Source: Paracandidimonas soli (lineage in GTDB: Bacteria; Pseudomonadota; Gammaproteobacteria; Burkholderiales; Burkholderiaceae_B). Taken from it: DNA of 64,000 nt. Location of the stretch: contig NZ_SMBX01000001.1 in assembly GCF_004342005.1 (NCBI RefSeq), forward strand, positions 620,001 through 684,000, given 5' to 3'. The translations under genes and the position numbers were made by a program. Shown piece by piece: positions 44,576-54,594 of the stretch (the stretch's first letter is position 1; every line of letters begins with the position of its first letter). The notes beneath the pieces are model-generated. The model was not told the DNA's origin, ran no database searches, and saw nothing but the letters and a program-made list of their open reading frames with translations.

Positions 44576-45295
44576 TCAGGCTGCCAGGTATTGGCGTATG
44601 CGCGCCTTGAGTCCGGGGCGGGCTGCGGAGCGCGCCAGTTCCGCCATGTCGGTGTCCATATCGTTTGTATCCAGCGCCCGATACAGGCTGGCCCGGGTGC
44701 AGGCATCCAGCGCGTCGGCGGTTTCGGCGGCCTGCGTCAGCAGCGCGGGCCAGTCCTCCTGCGGGGCGGCGCGCTGGATGAAGCCTATGGTCTGCGCTTC
44801 TCCGGCATCGAAGCTGCGCGCGTTGCCCAGGATGGATAGCGCGTTTGCCGCGCCGACGATATTGCGGAATCGCCGCGTGCCCAGCACCAGCCCGAATTTC
44901 AGCCCGGGCATGCGGAAGCTGGCGTCCGGCGCGCAGTAGCGCAATTTGCATGCGGCCAGGATGTCCACGCCCGCGCCGAAGTTGCGTCCGTGCGCCAGGG
45001 CGACGGTCAGGCTGCCGGAAGACGCCAGCAGTTGCAGCAAGGTTTCGATGCGCACCATGCGCAGCAGCAGGTCGCCTTCGCTTTGCGTCTCGTAATCGGT
45101 GAAATCGAAGCCCGCGCTGAAGTTCTTGCCTTCCCCCCTGAAGACCAGCAAGGGGATGCCGTGGGCATGCGCGTCCTCGACGCCGGAGATCAGGGCTTCG
45201 ACAAGTTCGGACGACAGCGCGTTGCGCTTTTCCGGACGGTTCAGCGTGAATGCCCAGCAGTCGGGCTGGCGATGGATGATCAGTGATTCCGACAT
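44576..45295 (-). CDS. enoyl-CoA hydratase/isomerase family protein
   Basis: A 239-residue crotonase-fold protein. LNRPEKRNALS at the N-terminus and the oxyanion segment FSAGFDFTD are standard; the second loop is HGRNFGAGVDI where typical hydratases have a Gly-Gly pair, and catalytic Glu positions are not clearly kept (FRMPGLKFGLVLG). It may thus be an atypical crotonase. It follows the CoA-transferase gene by 7 bp, so the CoA ester made there is the probable substrate. Confidence 0.85.
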   Translation of the reverse strand: MSESLIIHRQPDCWAFTLNRPEKRNALSSELVEALISGVEDAHAHGIPLLVFRGEGKNFSAGFDFTDYETQSEGDLLLRMVRIETLLQLLASSGSLTVALAHGRNFGAGVDILAACKLRYCAPDASFRMPGLKFGLVLGTRRFRNIVGAANALSILGNARSFDAGEAQTIGFIQRAAPQEDWPALLTQAAETADALDACTRASLYRALDTNDMDTDMAELARSAARPGLKARIRQYLAA

Positions 45296-45302
45296 GGCCG
45301 CC

Positions 45303-46466
45303 TTACTCCGTCACGCTGGCGCCGCGCAGTTCGGCGAGCACTTCTTCATTGTGTTCTCCCAGTGCCGGAGGACGGCGCAGGATGCCCGCCGTGCGCGCAT
45401 CGAAACGTACTGGGGAGGCGAAGGTGCGGGTGAGGGATCCATTGGGCAGTTCCAGTTCCCGCACCCATTCCATGTGTTCGACCTGCGGATCGGCCAGGAC
45501 GTCGGAGTAATTGTTGATGGGAGCGCAAGGGACGCCGGCCTCGCGGAAGCGCGTCAGCCAGGTGTCGACATCGGCATGCGCGAAGATGTCTTCCAGGATG
45601 ATGCGTAGCGCGATCTGGTTTTCGGCGCGGTCCGTCGTGTTCAGGAAGCGCGCGTCCTCGCACAGGTCTTCCCTGCCTACGACGGCGCACACGGATTTCC
45701 ACAGCGAATTGTTCCCCGCGGCCATGCCGAAGTATCCGTTCTGGCAGCGGAACACCTGGTAGGGAGCATTGCGGGGATGCGCCGAACCCAGCTTGACGGG
45801 GTCGATGCCCGTGCCGAAATACTGGGAGGTCTGCAGCGCGGCAATCCCCAGGGTGGCGCCCAGCATGGAGACATCGATATGCGTGCCCTCGCCCTGGGCC
45901 TGCGCCTGGCGCAGCGCCGCCGCAATGGAAAAGGCGGCGTACAGGCCGGCGGTGAAGTCGCAGACCGGCACTCCGCATTTGACCGGAGCGCCGTCCTGCT
46001 CGCCCGTTACGCTCATCAGGCCGCTCATGGCTTGCAGCGTAAGGTCGAAGCCGCCTTCCTGGCTGCGCGGGCCGGTCTGGCCATAGGCGGAGATGGAGCA
46101 ATACACCAGACGGGGATTGCGTTCGCGCATGGCGGCATAGCCCAGGCCGAGGCGGTCCATGACGCCAGGCCGGTTGTTCTCGATCAGCACGTCCGCCTGC
46201 GAGATGAGTTCGGCCGCCGTCTGGCGATCTGCCGCGTCCTTCAGATTGAGCGCGACCGAACGCTTGTTGCGGTTCAGCGAGGCGAAGTTCTCGCTGTAGC
46301 CGTTGGTGATGGGAGACCAGCTGCGCAGCGTGTCGCCGGTGCCGGGCTGCTCGATCTTGATGACGTCGGCCCCCATATCGGCCAGCAGCATGCCGCAGAA
46401 CGGTCCGGCCGCGACATTGCAGACCTCGATGACACGGATGCCTTTCAGCGTCGATTCCTGATTCAT
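45303..46466 (-). CDS. CaiB/BaiF family CoA transferase
   Basis: A 387-residue family III CoA transferase that moves CoA between carboxylic acids. Family marks: LKGIRVIEVCNVAAGPF, MLADMGADVIKIE-like LADMGADVIKIEQPGTGD, NRNKRSVALNLK and the catalytic-Asp region GGFDLTLQAMSGLM. ATG 46466 has GGAG before it. First gene of an operon with a crotonase and a Bug, downstream of the IclR gene in the same direction. Confidence 0.9.
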   Translation of the reverse strand: MNQESTLKGIRVIEVCNVAAGPFCGMLLADMGADVIKIEQPGTGDTLRSWSPITNGYSENFASLNRNKRSVALNLKDAADRQTAAELISQADVLIENNRPGVMDRLGLGYAAMRERNPRLVYCSISAYGQTGPRSQEGGFDLTLQAMSGLMSVTGEQDGAPVKCGVPVCDFTAGLYAAFSIAAALRQAQAQGEGTHIDVSMLGATLGIAALQTSQYFGTGIDPVKLGSAHPRNAPYQVFRCQNGYFGMAAGNNSLWKSVCAVVGREDLCEDARFLNTTDRAENQIALRIILEDIFAHADVDTWLTRFREAGVPCAPINNYSDVLADPQVEHMEWVRELELPNGSLTRTFASPVRFDARTAGILRRPPALGEHNEEVLAELRGASVTE

Positions 46467-46488
46467 TTCATCTCCGTAGTATTTGCAT

Positions 46489-47259
46489 TCAGGCGGCAAG
46501 GCCGAAGTAGGCGCCGCGATAACCCATGTGCGTGGAAAGCTTGCGGGCGGCTTCCTGCACAGCCCGCGCGCATTCCATCATTTTCTGCAGCGTCAGCCGT
46601 TCCAGCGGGCCCGAGACCCCCAGGGCCGCAATGGCTTTGTCCAGCCCATTGAAGACGGGGGCCGCAATCCCGCCTATGCCCTGGCGCCATTCGCCGCGAT
46701 TGATGGCATAGCCGATGCGCGCGATGTCCGCCAGCTCCTTGCGCAGGACAGGCAGCGAGGCGTGCGTGTCCTGCGTGTGCTGCCGGACGGCATCCGCATA
46801 GTGCTCGAGATAGTCCGGCGCCTGGAATGCCAGCAGGGCCTTGCCGGTTGCCACGGCATAGGCCGGCGCGCGGCCGCCGATGGTGGAGTAGGCTCGCAGC
46901 GGCTGGGGGCTGTCGATTTTGTCGATGTACACCACGTCCAGACCGTCGAGCACGGACAGATGCACGGTTTCCCCGGTGCGGTGCGCGAGTTCTCGCATAA
47001 GGGGGGATGCAGGCTTGCGGATATCCAGGCCGGCAAGCTGGCGCGCGCCCAGTTCGAACATCTTGAGCGTGCACTGATAGACGCCGGTGTCCGGGTCGCG
47101 CCGCACGTAGCCCGCATGGGCGAGCGTCTGCAGCGTGCGGTGCGTGTTGCTGCGCGTCAGCCCGATTTCGGCTGCGATCTGTTCCAGTGTGAGAGGGCGG
47201 TCATCGAGGCGATTGACCGCTTCCAGCACCATCAGGCCCTTCAATAAGGTTTTGTCCAC
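46489..47259 (-). CDS. IclR family transcriptional regulator
   Basis: A 256-residue regulator: N-terminal winged helix (LTLEQIAAEIGLTRSNTHRTL) and C-terminal effector domain (GETVHLSVLDGLDVVYIDK, ATGKALLAF, GIGGIAAPVFN). GTG start. It lies between the CoA-transferase operon (same strand, 22 bp) and a divergent M20 hydrolase-Bug pair, so it likely controls both; the effector is probably the substrate or its CoA ester. Confidence 0.9.
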   Translation of the reverse strand: MDKTLLKGLMVLEAVNRLDDRPLTLEQIAAEIGLTRSNTHRTLQTLAHAGYVRRDPDTGVYQCTLKMFELGARQLAGLDIRKPASPLMRELAHRTGETVHLSVLDGLDVVYIDKIDSPQPLRAYSTIGGRAPAYAVATGKALLAFQAPDYLEHYADAVRQHTQDTHASLPVLRKELADIARIGYAINRGEWRQGIGGIAAPVFNGLDKAIAALGVSGPLERLTLQKMMECARAVQEAARKLSTHMGYRGAYFGLAA

Positions 47260-47352
47260 TGTGTTTCCGATTCATCGGTGATCCCGGCCTTGCAACAGCC
47301 GGAATCGGGTTGAGGGAAATCATATATAAGCCGATACATGAAATCAAATATT

Positions 47353-47377
47353 GGAATTCATTTCCTATATGTTAGGA
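47353..47377. promoter_or_regulatory. AT-rich divergent promoter with inverted repeats (candidate IclR operator)
   Basis: In the 229-bp gap between iclR and the M20 gene there is an imperfect palindrome GGAATTCATTTCC (47353-47365) and, directly after, TCCTA-tatgt-TAGGA (47363-47377). These are the only conspicuous inverted repeats in the gap and are placed as an IclR site would be. Confidence 0.4.
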
Positions 47378-47488
47378 TATTTTGTCGAGCTTGGCGGCAG
47401 GCGCGCCTGGCTGCGCATACCGTGCATGCCGTCTGGAAACATGGGAAAATGGTTAATTGAAAATCATTCTTTGTTAGAGGGAAGACTC

Positions 47489-48640
47489 ATGCTGTCGGTG
47501 GATATGGACGCGCTTGCCAGGGACATGACCGAGTGGCGGCGCAAGCTGCACAGTCATCCGGAACTGGCTTTCCAGGAGCACGAGACCGCCGCGTTCGTGG
47601 CGGAAAAACTGCGTGGGTGGGGGATAGAGACGCATACCGGCATCGGCGGCACGGGCGTGGTCGGGGTCATTCGCGGCAAGGCCGGCGAGGGCGGCGCCAT
47701 CGGCCTGCGCGCCGATATGGATGCACTGCCCATGGCCGAGCAGACCGGGGCCGAGTACCAGTCGACACGGCAGAACGTGTTCCATGGATGCGGGCACGAC
47801 GGACATACCACCGTGCTGCTGGGCACGGCCTACGCGCTGTCGCGCAACCCGGATTTCCGCGGCACGGTGCACCTGATTTTCCAGCCCGCCGAGGAAACGC
47901 TGCTGGGCGGCCTGGCCATGATGGACGACGGCCTGTTCGACCGTTTTCCCTGCGACGAGATTTTCGGCTTGCACAATCATCCGCCGCTTCCCTCTGGCAA
48001 AGTGGGCGTGCGTGTCGGGTCACAACTGTCCGCCTGCGACCTGTTCCGCATCACGGTCAGGGGCGTGGGCGGCCATGCGGCATCGCCGCATCGCGCGCGC
48101 GATCCCATCGTCATCGGCAGCGCGCTGGTGCAGGCAGTACAGACCATCGCCAGCCGCAGCATCGACCCGCTGCAGACCGCCGTGGTCAGCATCTGCCAGT
48201 TCAATGCGGGCACGGCGCCCAACATCATTGCCGATACGGCGATCCTGGAGGGCACGGTGCGCACGCTGGACCGCCAGGTGCAGGCCGATGTGCTGCGCCG
48301 CCTGAAGGAAATCTGCGTCGGCATCCAGGCCACCTACGATTGCGAGGTGGTGTTCGATCACCTGCAGACCTCGCCTCCCACGGTGAACGCGCCCGGACCC
48401 GTGCAGACGGTCATCGAGGCGGGCAGGGCCGTCGTCGGCAACGACAACCTTGATCCCGACATTGCGCCGCTGATGGCTTCCGAGGATTTCGCCTATATGC
48501 TGGAGCGCCGTCCGGGAGCCTATTTCTTCCTGGGCAACGGTGGCGCTATGTGCCACCACCCGAAGTTCGATTTCAATGACGCTTCAGCCCCGATCGGAGT
48601 CAGGATGTTCGTGGAAATCGTGCGCCGACGCCTGGGCTGA
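47489..48640 (+). CDS. M20 family amidohydrolase (hippurate hydrolase-like)
   Basis: A 383-residue metallopeptidase-fold enzyme of the M20D (hippurate hydrolase/IAA-amino-acid hydrolase) group. Metal and catalytic marks: GLRADMDALPM, HGCGHDGHTT, QPAEE and the late His in MCHHP. ATG 47489 after AGAGGGA is preferred; the frame runs to 47351 through the promoter. Such enzymes release an acid from an N-acyl amino acid. Divergent from iclR and followed by a Bug, which suggests uptake and hydrolysis of such a conjugate. Confidence 0.9.
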   Translation: MLSVDMDALARDMTEWRRKLHSHPELAFQEHETAAFVAEKLRGWGIETHTGIGGTGVVGVIRGKAGEGGAIGLRADMDALPMAEQTGAEYQSTRQNVFHGCGHDGHTTVLLGTAYALSRNPDFRGTVHLIFQPAEETLLGGLAMMDDGLFDRFPCDEIFGLHNHPPLPSGKVGVRVGSQLSACDLFRITVRGVGGHAASPHRARDPIVIGSALVQAVQTIASRSIDPLQTAVVSICQFNAGTAPNIIADTAILEGTVRTLDRQVQADVLRRLKEICVGIQATYDCEVVFDHLQTSPPTVNAPGPVQTVIEAGRAVVGNDNLDPDIAPLMASEDFAYMLERRPGAYFFLGNGGAMCHHPKFDFNDASAPIGVRMFVEIVRRRLG

Positions 48641-48711
48641 ACGGCTCAATCAGGGGCGCGGGGCCTGGCTGAGGTTGCTCTGTCCAATAAGTCTCTCAAG
48701 GAGAGTTGCAC

Positions 48712-49686
48712 ATGTTGTCTGTATTGCGTGTTCTGGCGCTGGCCATCGCGGGCGTGATGGCGGCAGCTGCGTCCGCGGCGCAGCCCTATCCCGAGCGGCC
48801 GATCCACCTGGTGGTCAATGGAGCCGGCGGCAGCCTGCCGGATCTGTTCGCCAGGCCGCTGGCGGAGAAGCTGCGCGCCATTCTGGGCCAGCCTGTGGTG
48901 GTGGAGAACAAGCCCGGCGCGGGCGGCATCCTGGCAATGCGCGACGTACTGTCCAAGCCGGCGGACGGCTATACGCTCGCGTTGGTGACCAATGCACACG
49001 CCGTCTGGAATCCGTACCTGTTCGCGCAATTGCCGTACGACCCGCGCACGGACCTGCAGGCGGTTTCCCCTATTGCCACGATTTCCATGGCTATGGTGGT
49101 GAACAAGGATTTTCCGGCCAATACCTTGCCTGAGCTGGTGCAGTGGGCCAAGGCGCATCCAGGCGTCTTGAATTACGCCTCTTCCAGCGTCGGCTCGCCT
49201 CCGCATGTGCTGTTCGAACTCTTCAGGCAGCAGAGCGATATCGATGTCGTGCACATTCCATTCCGCTCCGGCCCCGACGCCATGAATGCGACGCTGTCCG
49301 GGGAAACGCATGCCTATCTGGTGGGAACGGCGCTGGTCGAGCCTTTGCTCAAGGACAACAGGGCGAAGGTGCTGGCGGTCAGCCCGCGCATCCCCGAACT
49401 GCAAAGCCTGTCTTCCGTGCCGACCTTCGCGGACGCGGGCTACGATGGGTTCGAGAACGGGGTCTGGCTCGGCATCGTGGCCCGCAAGGGCACGCCTGAC
49501 GCCGTGGTGGGCAAACTCAATGCCGCCATTGGCGAGGCCCTGGCGCAGAAGGATACGCTGCAGCGCTTCGCAGCCAGCGGCAGCGTGGCGTATCACGCCT
49601 CGCCCGAGGCGTTCGCCGAACGCATCGAAAAGGATCATGCATTCTGGCAACCTGTGCTGGAGCGCTCCGGCATACGGCTGGAGTAA
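48712..49686 (+). CDS. Bug/TctC-family periplasmic solute-binding protein
   Basis: A 324-residue receptor with a Sec signal ending ASA/AQPYPERPI. The first ligand loop reads VVNGAGGSLPDL instead of the usual VPFAPGG, then ENKPGAGG, DGYTLALV and HIPFRSGPDA. The changed loop suggests an unusual ligand. AAGGAGAG precedes ATG 48712. It lies 71 bp after the M20 gene, probably one operon. Confidence 0.88.
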   Translation: MLSVLRVLALAIAGVMAAAASAAQPYPERPIHLVVNGAGGSLPDLFARPLAEKLRAILGQPVVVENKPGAGGILAMRDVLSKPADGYTLALVTNAHAVWNPYLFAQLPYDPRTDLQAVSPIATISMAMVVNKDFPANTLPELVQWAKAHPGVLNYASSSVGSPPHVLFELFRQQSDIDVVHIPFRSGPDAMNATLSGETHAYLVGTALVEPLLKDNRAKVLAVSPRIPELQSLSSVPTFADAGYDGFENGVWLGIVARKGTPDAVVGKLNAAIGEALAQKDTLQRFAASGSVAYHASPEAFAERIEKDHAFWQPVLERSGIRLE

Positions 49687-49785
49687 CTCGTTCCGGCATG
49701 GTCCGCGCAATATGGCAGGCTGTGCTGGGGAAGCCCGGCATTCTTCGCAATGTCGTGAGTGACGGGCAGCCCTGGCGGCGTGGCG

Positions 49786-50172
49786 TCAGGGCGTGTCCTG
49801 GCGGTTCTGCAATGTGCGGATCAGGGTGGATATCGTGTGCTCCACGACCTGCCGGTCGTGCGCGGACAAGGACTTCCAGGTCTGCGGACTTATCTGATGG
49901 AACGGCCACGAGGCGCCGGCGAAGTTCGCGCCGGCATAGTCCTGCGCCGGTTCCGCCAGGGAAGGCTCCATCGGCAGCACGCCTTCCGCCAGCCATAGCG
50001 GATTCAGTTGCAGCGCCTTTGCCAGCTTGAAAATGTTCTTGGCGGTTTTGCGGGTGCCATTTTCATAGTTGGCGATCGCACTTTGCGAAATGCCGGAGGC
50101 CTTCGCCAGTTCGGTTTGCGTCAGGCCGCGCATTTCTCGCGCGTAGCGTAGGCGATTTGCAAAATTCTTCAC
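49786..50172 (-). CDS. XRE family transcriptional regulator
   Basis: A 128-residue protein with an N-terminal Cro/CI-type helix-turn-helix (LTQTELAKASGISQSAIANY, residues about 17-36) and a C-terminal part of about 60 residues without known fold. GTG start. It is divergent from a receiver-like regulator with a 143-bp A/T-rich gap. Target genes unknown. Confidence 0.85.
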   Translation of the reverse strand: MKNFANRLRYAREMRGLTQTELAKASGISQSAIANYENGTRKTAKNIFKLAKALQLNPLWLAEGVLPMEPSLAEPAQDYAGANFAGASWPFHQISPQTWKSLSAHDRQVVEHTISTLIRTLQNRQDTP

Positions 50173-50315
50173 AAAGTGATTGAACGACGTAATTCAATCA
50201 CAATGGTAATTATTTATAATTCAAACGTAATAAAATGGGATGAAATATGGCACAACGGCACGCGTCCGGCGGCAGTTGCAAGGGGGGGCGTGTCAGACAC
50301 AAAAAGGAGTCCTCC

Positions 50316-51053
50316 ATGAAGCCGGATATGTCAGTCGTACTGCTGTCCGCCTCCCCGCAACGAAAACAATCGCTTTCGGGGATGCTGGCCGAATACGGCT
50401 GGACTGCTTTCGCGTGCGGTGAGCCGGCAGAGGCCTACCGCCATGTTCTTCAACTGTTCGAGAGGCGCGATGCTGCGCCGCCCCTGTTTGTGCTGACCGA
50501 TGTGGACCCCCGTAGCCGTACCGTAGTGTCTTCCCTGCGCACCTTGTTCCCGGCAACCGGCATCATGCTGGTTCACGGCACGGGGGGTGAACCGGGATTG
50601 GCCTCTTGCTTCCAGCTGGGTGTCGATGTCTGGGCGCCCGAAACGGCATCGGCCGAATTGCTGGTGTCCATGCTGCTGGGTCTGGCGCGCAGGCAGGCGG
50701 TATGGCAAAGAAGAGAGGCGCCTAGCCCCGGATCGTCCACCGTCGCTTCCGCAAACTGGACGCTGGGTGATCAGGGATGGGTGCTGGTCAGTCCGGAGGG
50801 CGTCGGCATGCCCTTGACGACGGGAGAGCGGGCGTTCCTGAGCGTGCTCATGTCCGCCCCTGAAAAAAAGGCTTCGCGCGAGACGCTGATCGCCGCGATC
50901 CATGGCGAGTTCGAAGAAAGCCCGAGCGAAAAAGACCGGGGGCGTCTTGGCGTCATGATCAGCCGCCTGCGCAGAAAAGCGGAAAAATACGGGCTGGTCC
51001 TGCCCCTGAAGTCGCTGCGCAACTGGGGCTACATGTTCTCCGGCAAGGCCTAG
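50316..51053 (+). CDS. orphan OmpR-like regulator with degenerate receiver
   Basis: A 245-residue protein: an N-terminal receiver-like domain (about 5-125) and a C-terminal winged helix of the OmpR type (about 150-245, LTTGERAFLSVLM ... DRGRLGVMISRLRRKAEKYG ... LRNWGYMF). The first-strand acidic pair is missing (VVLLSAS) and the Lys near strand five is not seen (DVWAPETA), though an Asp occurs in FVLTDVDP. Phosphorylation is therefore doubtful. No kinase gene adjoins it. AAGGAG at 50304-50309 fixes the start. Confidence 0.75.
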   Translation: MKPDMSVVLLSASPQRKQSLSGMLAEYGWTAFACGEPAEAYRHVLQLFERRDAAPPLFVLTDVDPRSRTVVSSLRTLFPATGIMLVHGTGGEPGLASCFQLGVDVWAPETASAELLVSMLLGLARRQAVWQRREAPSPGSSTVASANWTLGDQGWVLVSPEGVGMPLTTGERAFLSVLMSAPEKKASRETLIAAIHGEFEESPSEKDRGRLGVMISRLRRKAEKYGLVLPLKSLRNWGYMFSGKA

Positions 51054-51130
51054 GGACTGCTGTCTGCGAATCCGAGCGGCATGCAGGCCGCGAAGTGGTG
51101 CTCCGGCCCTTGGGCCAGAGTTCCTCGCAT
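51050..51130 (-). pseudogene. C-terminal relic of an oligopeptide-ABC-type ATPase
   Basis: A minus-strand frame reads LAQGPEHHFAACMPLGFAD then SSP and stop. The HHFAAC-type ending is that of Opp/Dpp ATP-binding subunits. Only about 26 codons remain, overlapping the stop of the OmpR-like gene. The CMPLGFA part is repeated at 13227-13245. Confidence 0.4.
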
Positions 51131-51188
51131 CAAAAGGAATCTCACATGGGCCGGTTGCCGGCCCTTGGGCTTCGCGCGGCTTGCGGTT

Positions 51189-52346
51189 TCACGTGGGCGG
51201 GCTCTGCTCGGGCCGAGGGGTGACGATCATGTTGTCGCGATGCATCAGTTCCTGGTCGGACATGCTCCCCAGGATTTCCGCGATCTTGTGGCTGGGCTGG
51301 CGCAGGATGCGCCGGGTATCGCCGGACGAATAATTGATCAGGCCGCGCCCGCACTCGGCCCCGCTGCGGTCCACGCAGGCGACGACATCGCCTCGCTCGA
51401 ACTCCCCTTCCACCGCGATGGCGCCGATGGGAAGCAGGCTGCGGCGACCCTGAGTCAACGCCTTGACGGCGCCGTCGTCCAGCGTGATGCGGCCGCGCAG
51501 GCGCAGATGGTTGGCAAGCCAGCGCTTGCGGGCGGAATGGGTGTGCATGCTGGCTCGCAGTTCGCTGCCGATGGGTTCGCCCTGCGCCAGGCGCTGCAAT
51601 ACCTTGGGCTCCCTGCCCGAGGCGATGATGGTGTGCCCGCCGCTGTTGGCCGCACGCTTGGCCGCCAGCACCTTGGTCAGCATGCCGCCGGTTCCGATGG
51701 CGCTGCCGGAGCCGCCCGCCATGGCTTCCAGTGCGGGGTCGCCGGCCTGGGCCACGGAGATGAAGGTGGCGTCCGGATGCTTGCGCGGATCCGCGCTGTA
51801 CAGGCCGGGCTGGTCCGTCAGGATGATCAGTGCATTGGCTTCGATCAGGTTGGTGACCAGGGCGCCCAGCGTATCGTTGTCGCCCAGCCGGATTTCGTCG
51901 GTGACGACGGTATCGTTTTCGTTGACTATGGGAACCACGCCCAGCGACAGCAGTGTGTACAGCGTACTGCGGGCGTTCAGGTAGCGCCTGCGGTCGGACA
52001 GGTCTTCGTGCGTCAGCAGGATCTGCGCCGTACGGATGCCGTGGCGTCCGAACGCGGCCTCGTAGGCCTGGATCAGGCCCATCTGTCCGACGGCTGCCGC
52101 CGCCTGCAATTCCGTCACTGTGTTGGGGCGGCGGGGCCATCCCAGGCGGGCCATGCCTTCGGCGATGGCGCCGCTGGAGACCAGCACGACTTCCCGCTGC
52201 TGGGCGCGCAGCTCGGCGATCTGGCCCGCCCAGTGGTCCACGGCGGCAAGGTCCACGCCCTTGCCTTCATTGGTCACCAGCGACGAGCCAACCTTGACGA
52301 CAATGCGCCGGGCTTCGGAAACGACGGATACGTGATCGGCAGACAT
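51189..52346 (-). CDS. proB: glutamate 5-kinase
   Basis: A 385-residue kinase for the first step of proline synthesis. The amino-acid-kinase domain has [21 protein letters not shown] and [20 protein letters not shown]; residues after about 285 form the PUA domain. It follows obgE by 34 bp, the usual order in Burkholderiales. Feedback inhibition by proline is known for the family. Confidence 0.95.
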   Translation of the reverse strand: MSADHVSVVSEARRIVVKVGSSLVTNEGKGVDLAAVDHWAGQIAELRAQQREVVLVSSGAIAEGMARLGWPRRPNTVTELQAAAAVGQMGLIQAYEAAFGRHGIRTAQILLTHEDLSDRRRYLNARSTLYTLLSLGVVPIVNENDTVVTDEIRLGDNDTLGALVTNLIEANALIILTDQPGLYSADPRKHPDATFISVAQAGDPALEAMAGGSGSAIGTGGMLTKVLAAKRAANSGGHTIIASGREPKVLQRLAQGEPIGSELRASMHTHSARKRWLANHLRLRGRITLDDGAVKALTQGRRSLLPIGAIAVEGEFERGDVVACVDRSGAECGRGLINYSSGDTRRILRQPSHKIAEILGSMSDQELMHRDNMIVTPRPEQSPPT

Positions 52347-52380
52347 GATGCGAAGCGGAAAAGAATGGGACGGAAATGAG

Positions 52381-53577
<1,197 letters not shown>

Positions 53578-53636
53578 CTATCGGCATTCTAAAGCAAACC
53601 TGTATCCGGGTGGCGCAATGGCTGCCCGGGAAACGA

Positions 53637-53664
53637 CAAACCCCTGGCGCTGGCCAGGGGTTTG
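53637..53664 (-). terminator. terminator of rplU-rpmA
   Basis: CAAACCCCTGGC (53637-53648) and GCCAGGGGTTTG (53653-53664) form a 12-bp stem with a 4-nt loop, 84 bp beyond the rpmA stop. On the minus strand it is followed by TCGTTTCC. It separates the ribosomal pair from obgE. Confidence 0.8.
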
Positions 53665-53747
53665 CGATGCGACCGCTTGCTTGGCACTGCCCTTGTCTTC
53701 CGCCGCCTTCAGCAAGGCGGCAGGCACGGCAATGCCCGAAGGGGCGC

Positions 53748-54011
53748 TTACTCTGCGACGGGAACGACGGAAACCGTGCGTTTGTTCATCGGGCCCTTGG
53801 TGGCGAACTGAACCGTGCCCTCTACCAGAGAGAACAGGGTGTGGTCCTTGCCGATGCCGACGTTAACGCCAGGGTGGAATTGCGTGCCGCGCTGGCGAAC
53901 GATGATGGAACCGGCGGAGATCAGCTGGCCGCCGTAGCGCTTGACGCCCAGGCGCTTGGCCTGTGAGTCGCGACCGTTTCGCGTAGAGCCGCCGCCTTTT
54001 TTCTGTGCCAT
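53748..54011 (-). CDS. rpmA: 50S ribosomal protein L27
   Basis: An 87-residue protein of the large subunit near the peptidyl-transferase centre. It starts [20 protein letters not shown], the standard proteobacterial L27 N-terminus without a processed extension, and has [10 protein letters not shown]. Partner of rplU 42 bp upstream. Confidence 0.97.
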   Translation of the reverse strand: MAQKKGGGSTRNGRDSQAKRLGVKRYGGQLISAGSIIVRQRGTQFHPGVNVGIGKDHTLFSLVEGTVQFATKGPMNKRTVSVVPVAE

Positions 54012-54053
54012 GATTGAATCCTGTACAAAAACCGTTGATGGAAGGCTCGGAAC

Positions 54054-54365
54054 TTAGACCGTGACCGCGTCGATGCGGATTTCGGTGTAGTTCTGGCGAT
54101 GGCCCTGACGCTTCTGATAGTGCTTGCGACGGCGCATCTTGAAGATCTTGACCTTGTCGTGACGGCCTTGTGCAAGAACGGTGGCTGTGACCACGGCGCC
54201 TTCAACGAGGGGAGCGCCGATTTGCAGCTGCTCGCCTTCGCCGACCGACAATACCTGGTCCAGCTTGATTTCCTGCCCAATTTCTGCCGGTATCTGTTCT
54301 ATTTTCAGTTTTAGACCAGGGGCAACGCGATACTGCTTGCCGCCGGTTTTTATGACCGCATTCAT
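54054..54365 (-). CDS. rplU: 50S ribosomal protein L21
   Basis: A 103-residue large-subunit protein. [14 protein letters not shown] at the start and the [17 protein letters not shown] basic signature near the C-terminus (about 75-92) are diagnostic. First gene of rplU-rpmA. Confidence 0.97.
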   Translation of the reverse strand: MNAVIKTGGKQYRVAPGLKLKIEQIPAEIGQEIKLDQVLSVGEGEQLQIGAPLVEGAVVTATVLAQGRHDKVKIFKMRRRKHYQKRQGHRQNYTEIRIDAVTV

Positions 54366-54415
54366 GGGGGTAACCTCGAAATGGAAAAATCTCTTGGCAA
54401 AACGCCAAGCCTTGC

Positions 54416-54445
54416 ATTCTAGCTTGACTTTTTAGGTGAAGTCAA
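54416..54445 (-). promoter_or_regulatory. sigma-70-type promoter of rplU
   Basis: On the minus strand TTGACT (54440-54445) and TAGAAT (54416-54421) with an 18-bp spacer, 51 bp upstream of the rplU start. Repeated CTTGAC words surround it. Confidence 0.65.
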
Positions 54446-54594
54446 GTTTTATCTTGACAAATATGCTAGAGCTACATAGTGCATTCAATGCCGCGTTTGA
54501 CAAATTGGCGTTGCTATATGAAATGTCTCAACCGTTTTTGCATTGTTGTGGATAGGCTTCCGGAGAGTGGCGAGCCTCGATATTTGGGGTAGCC

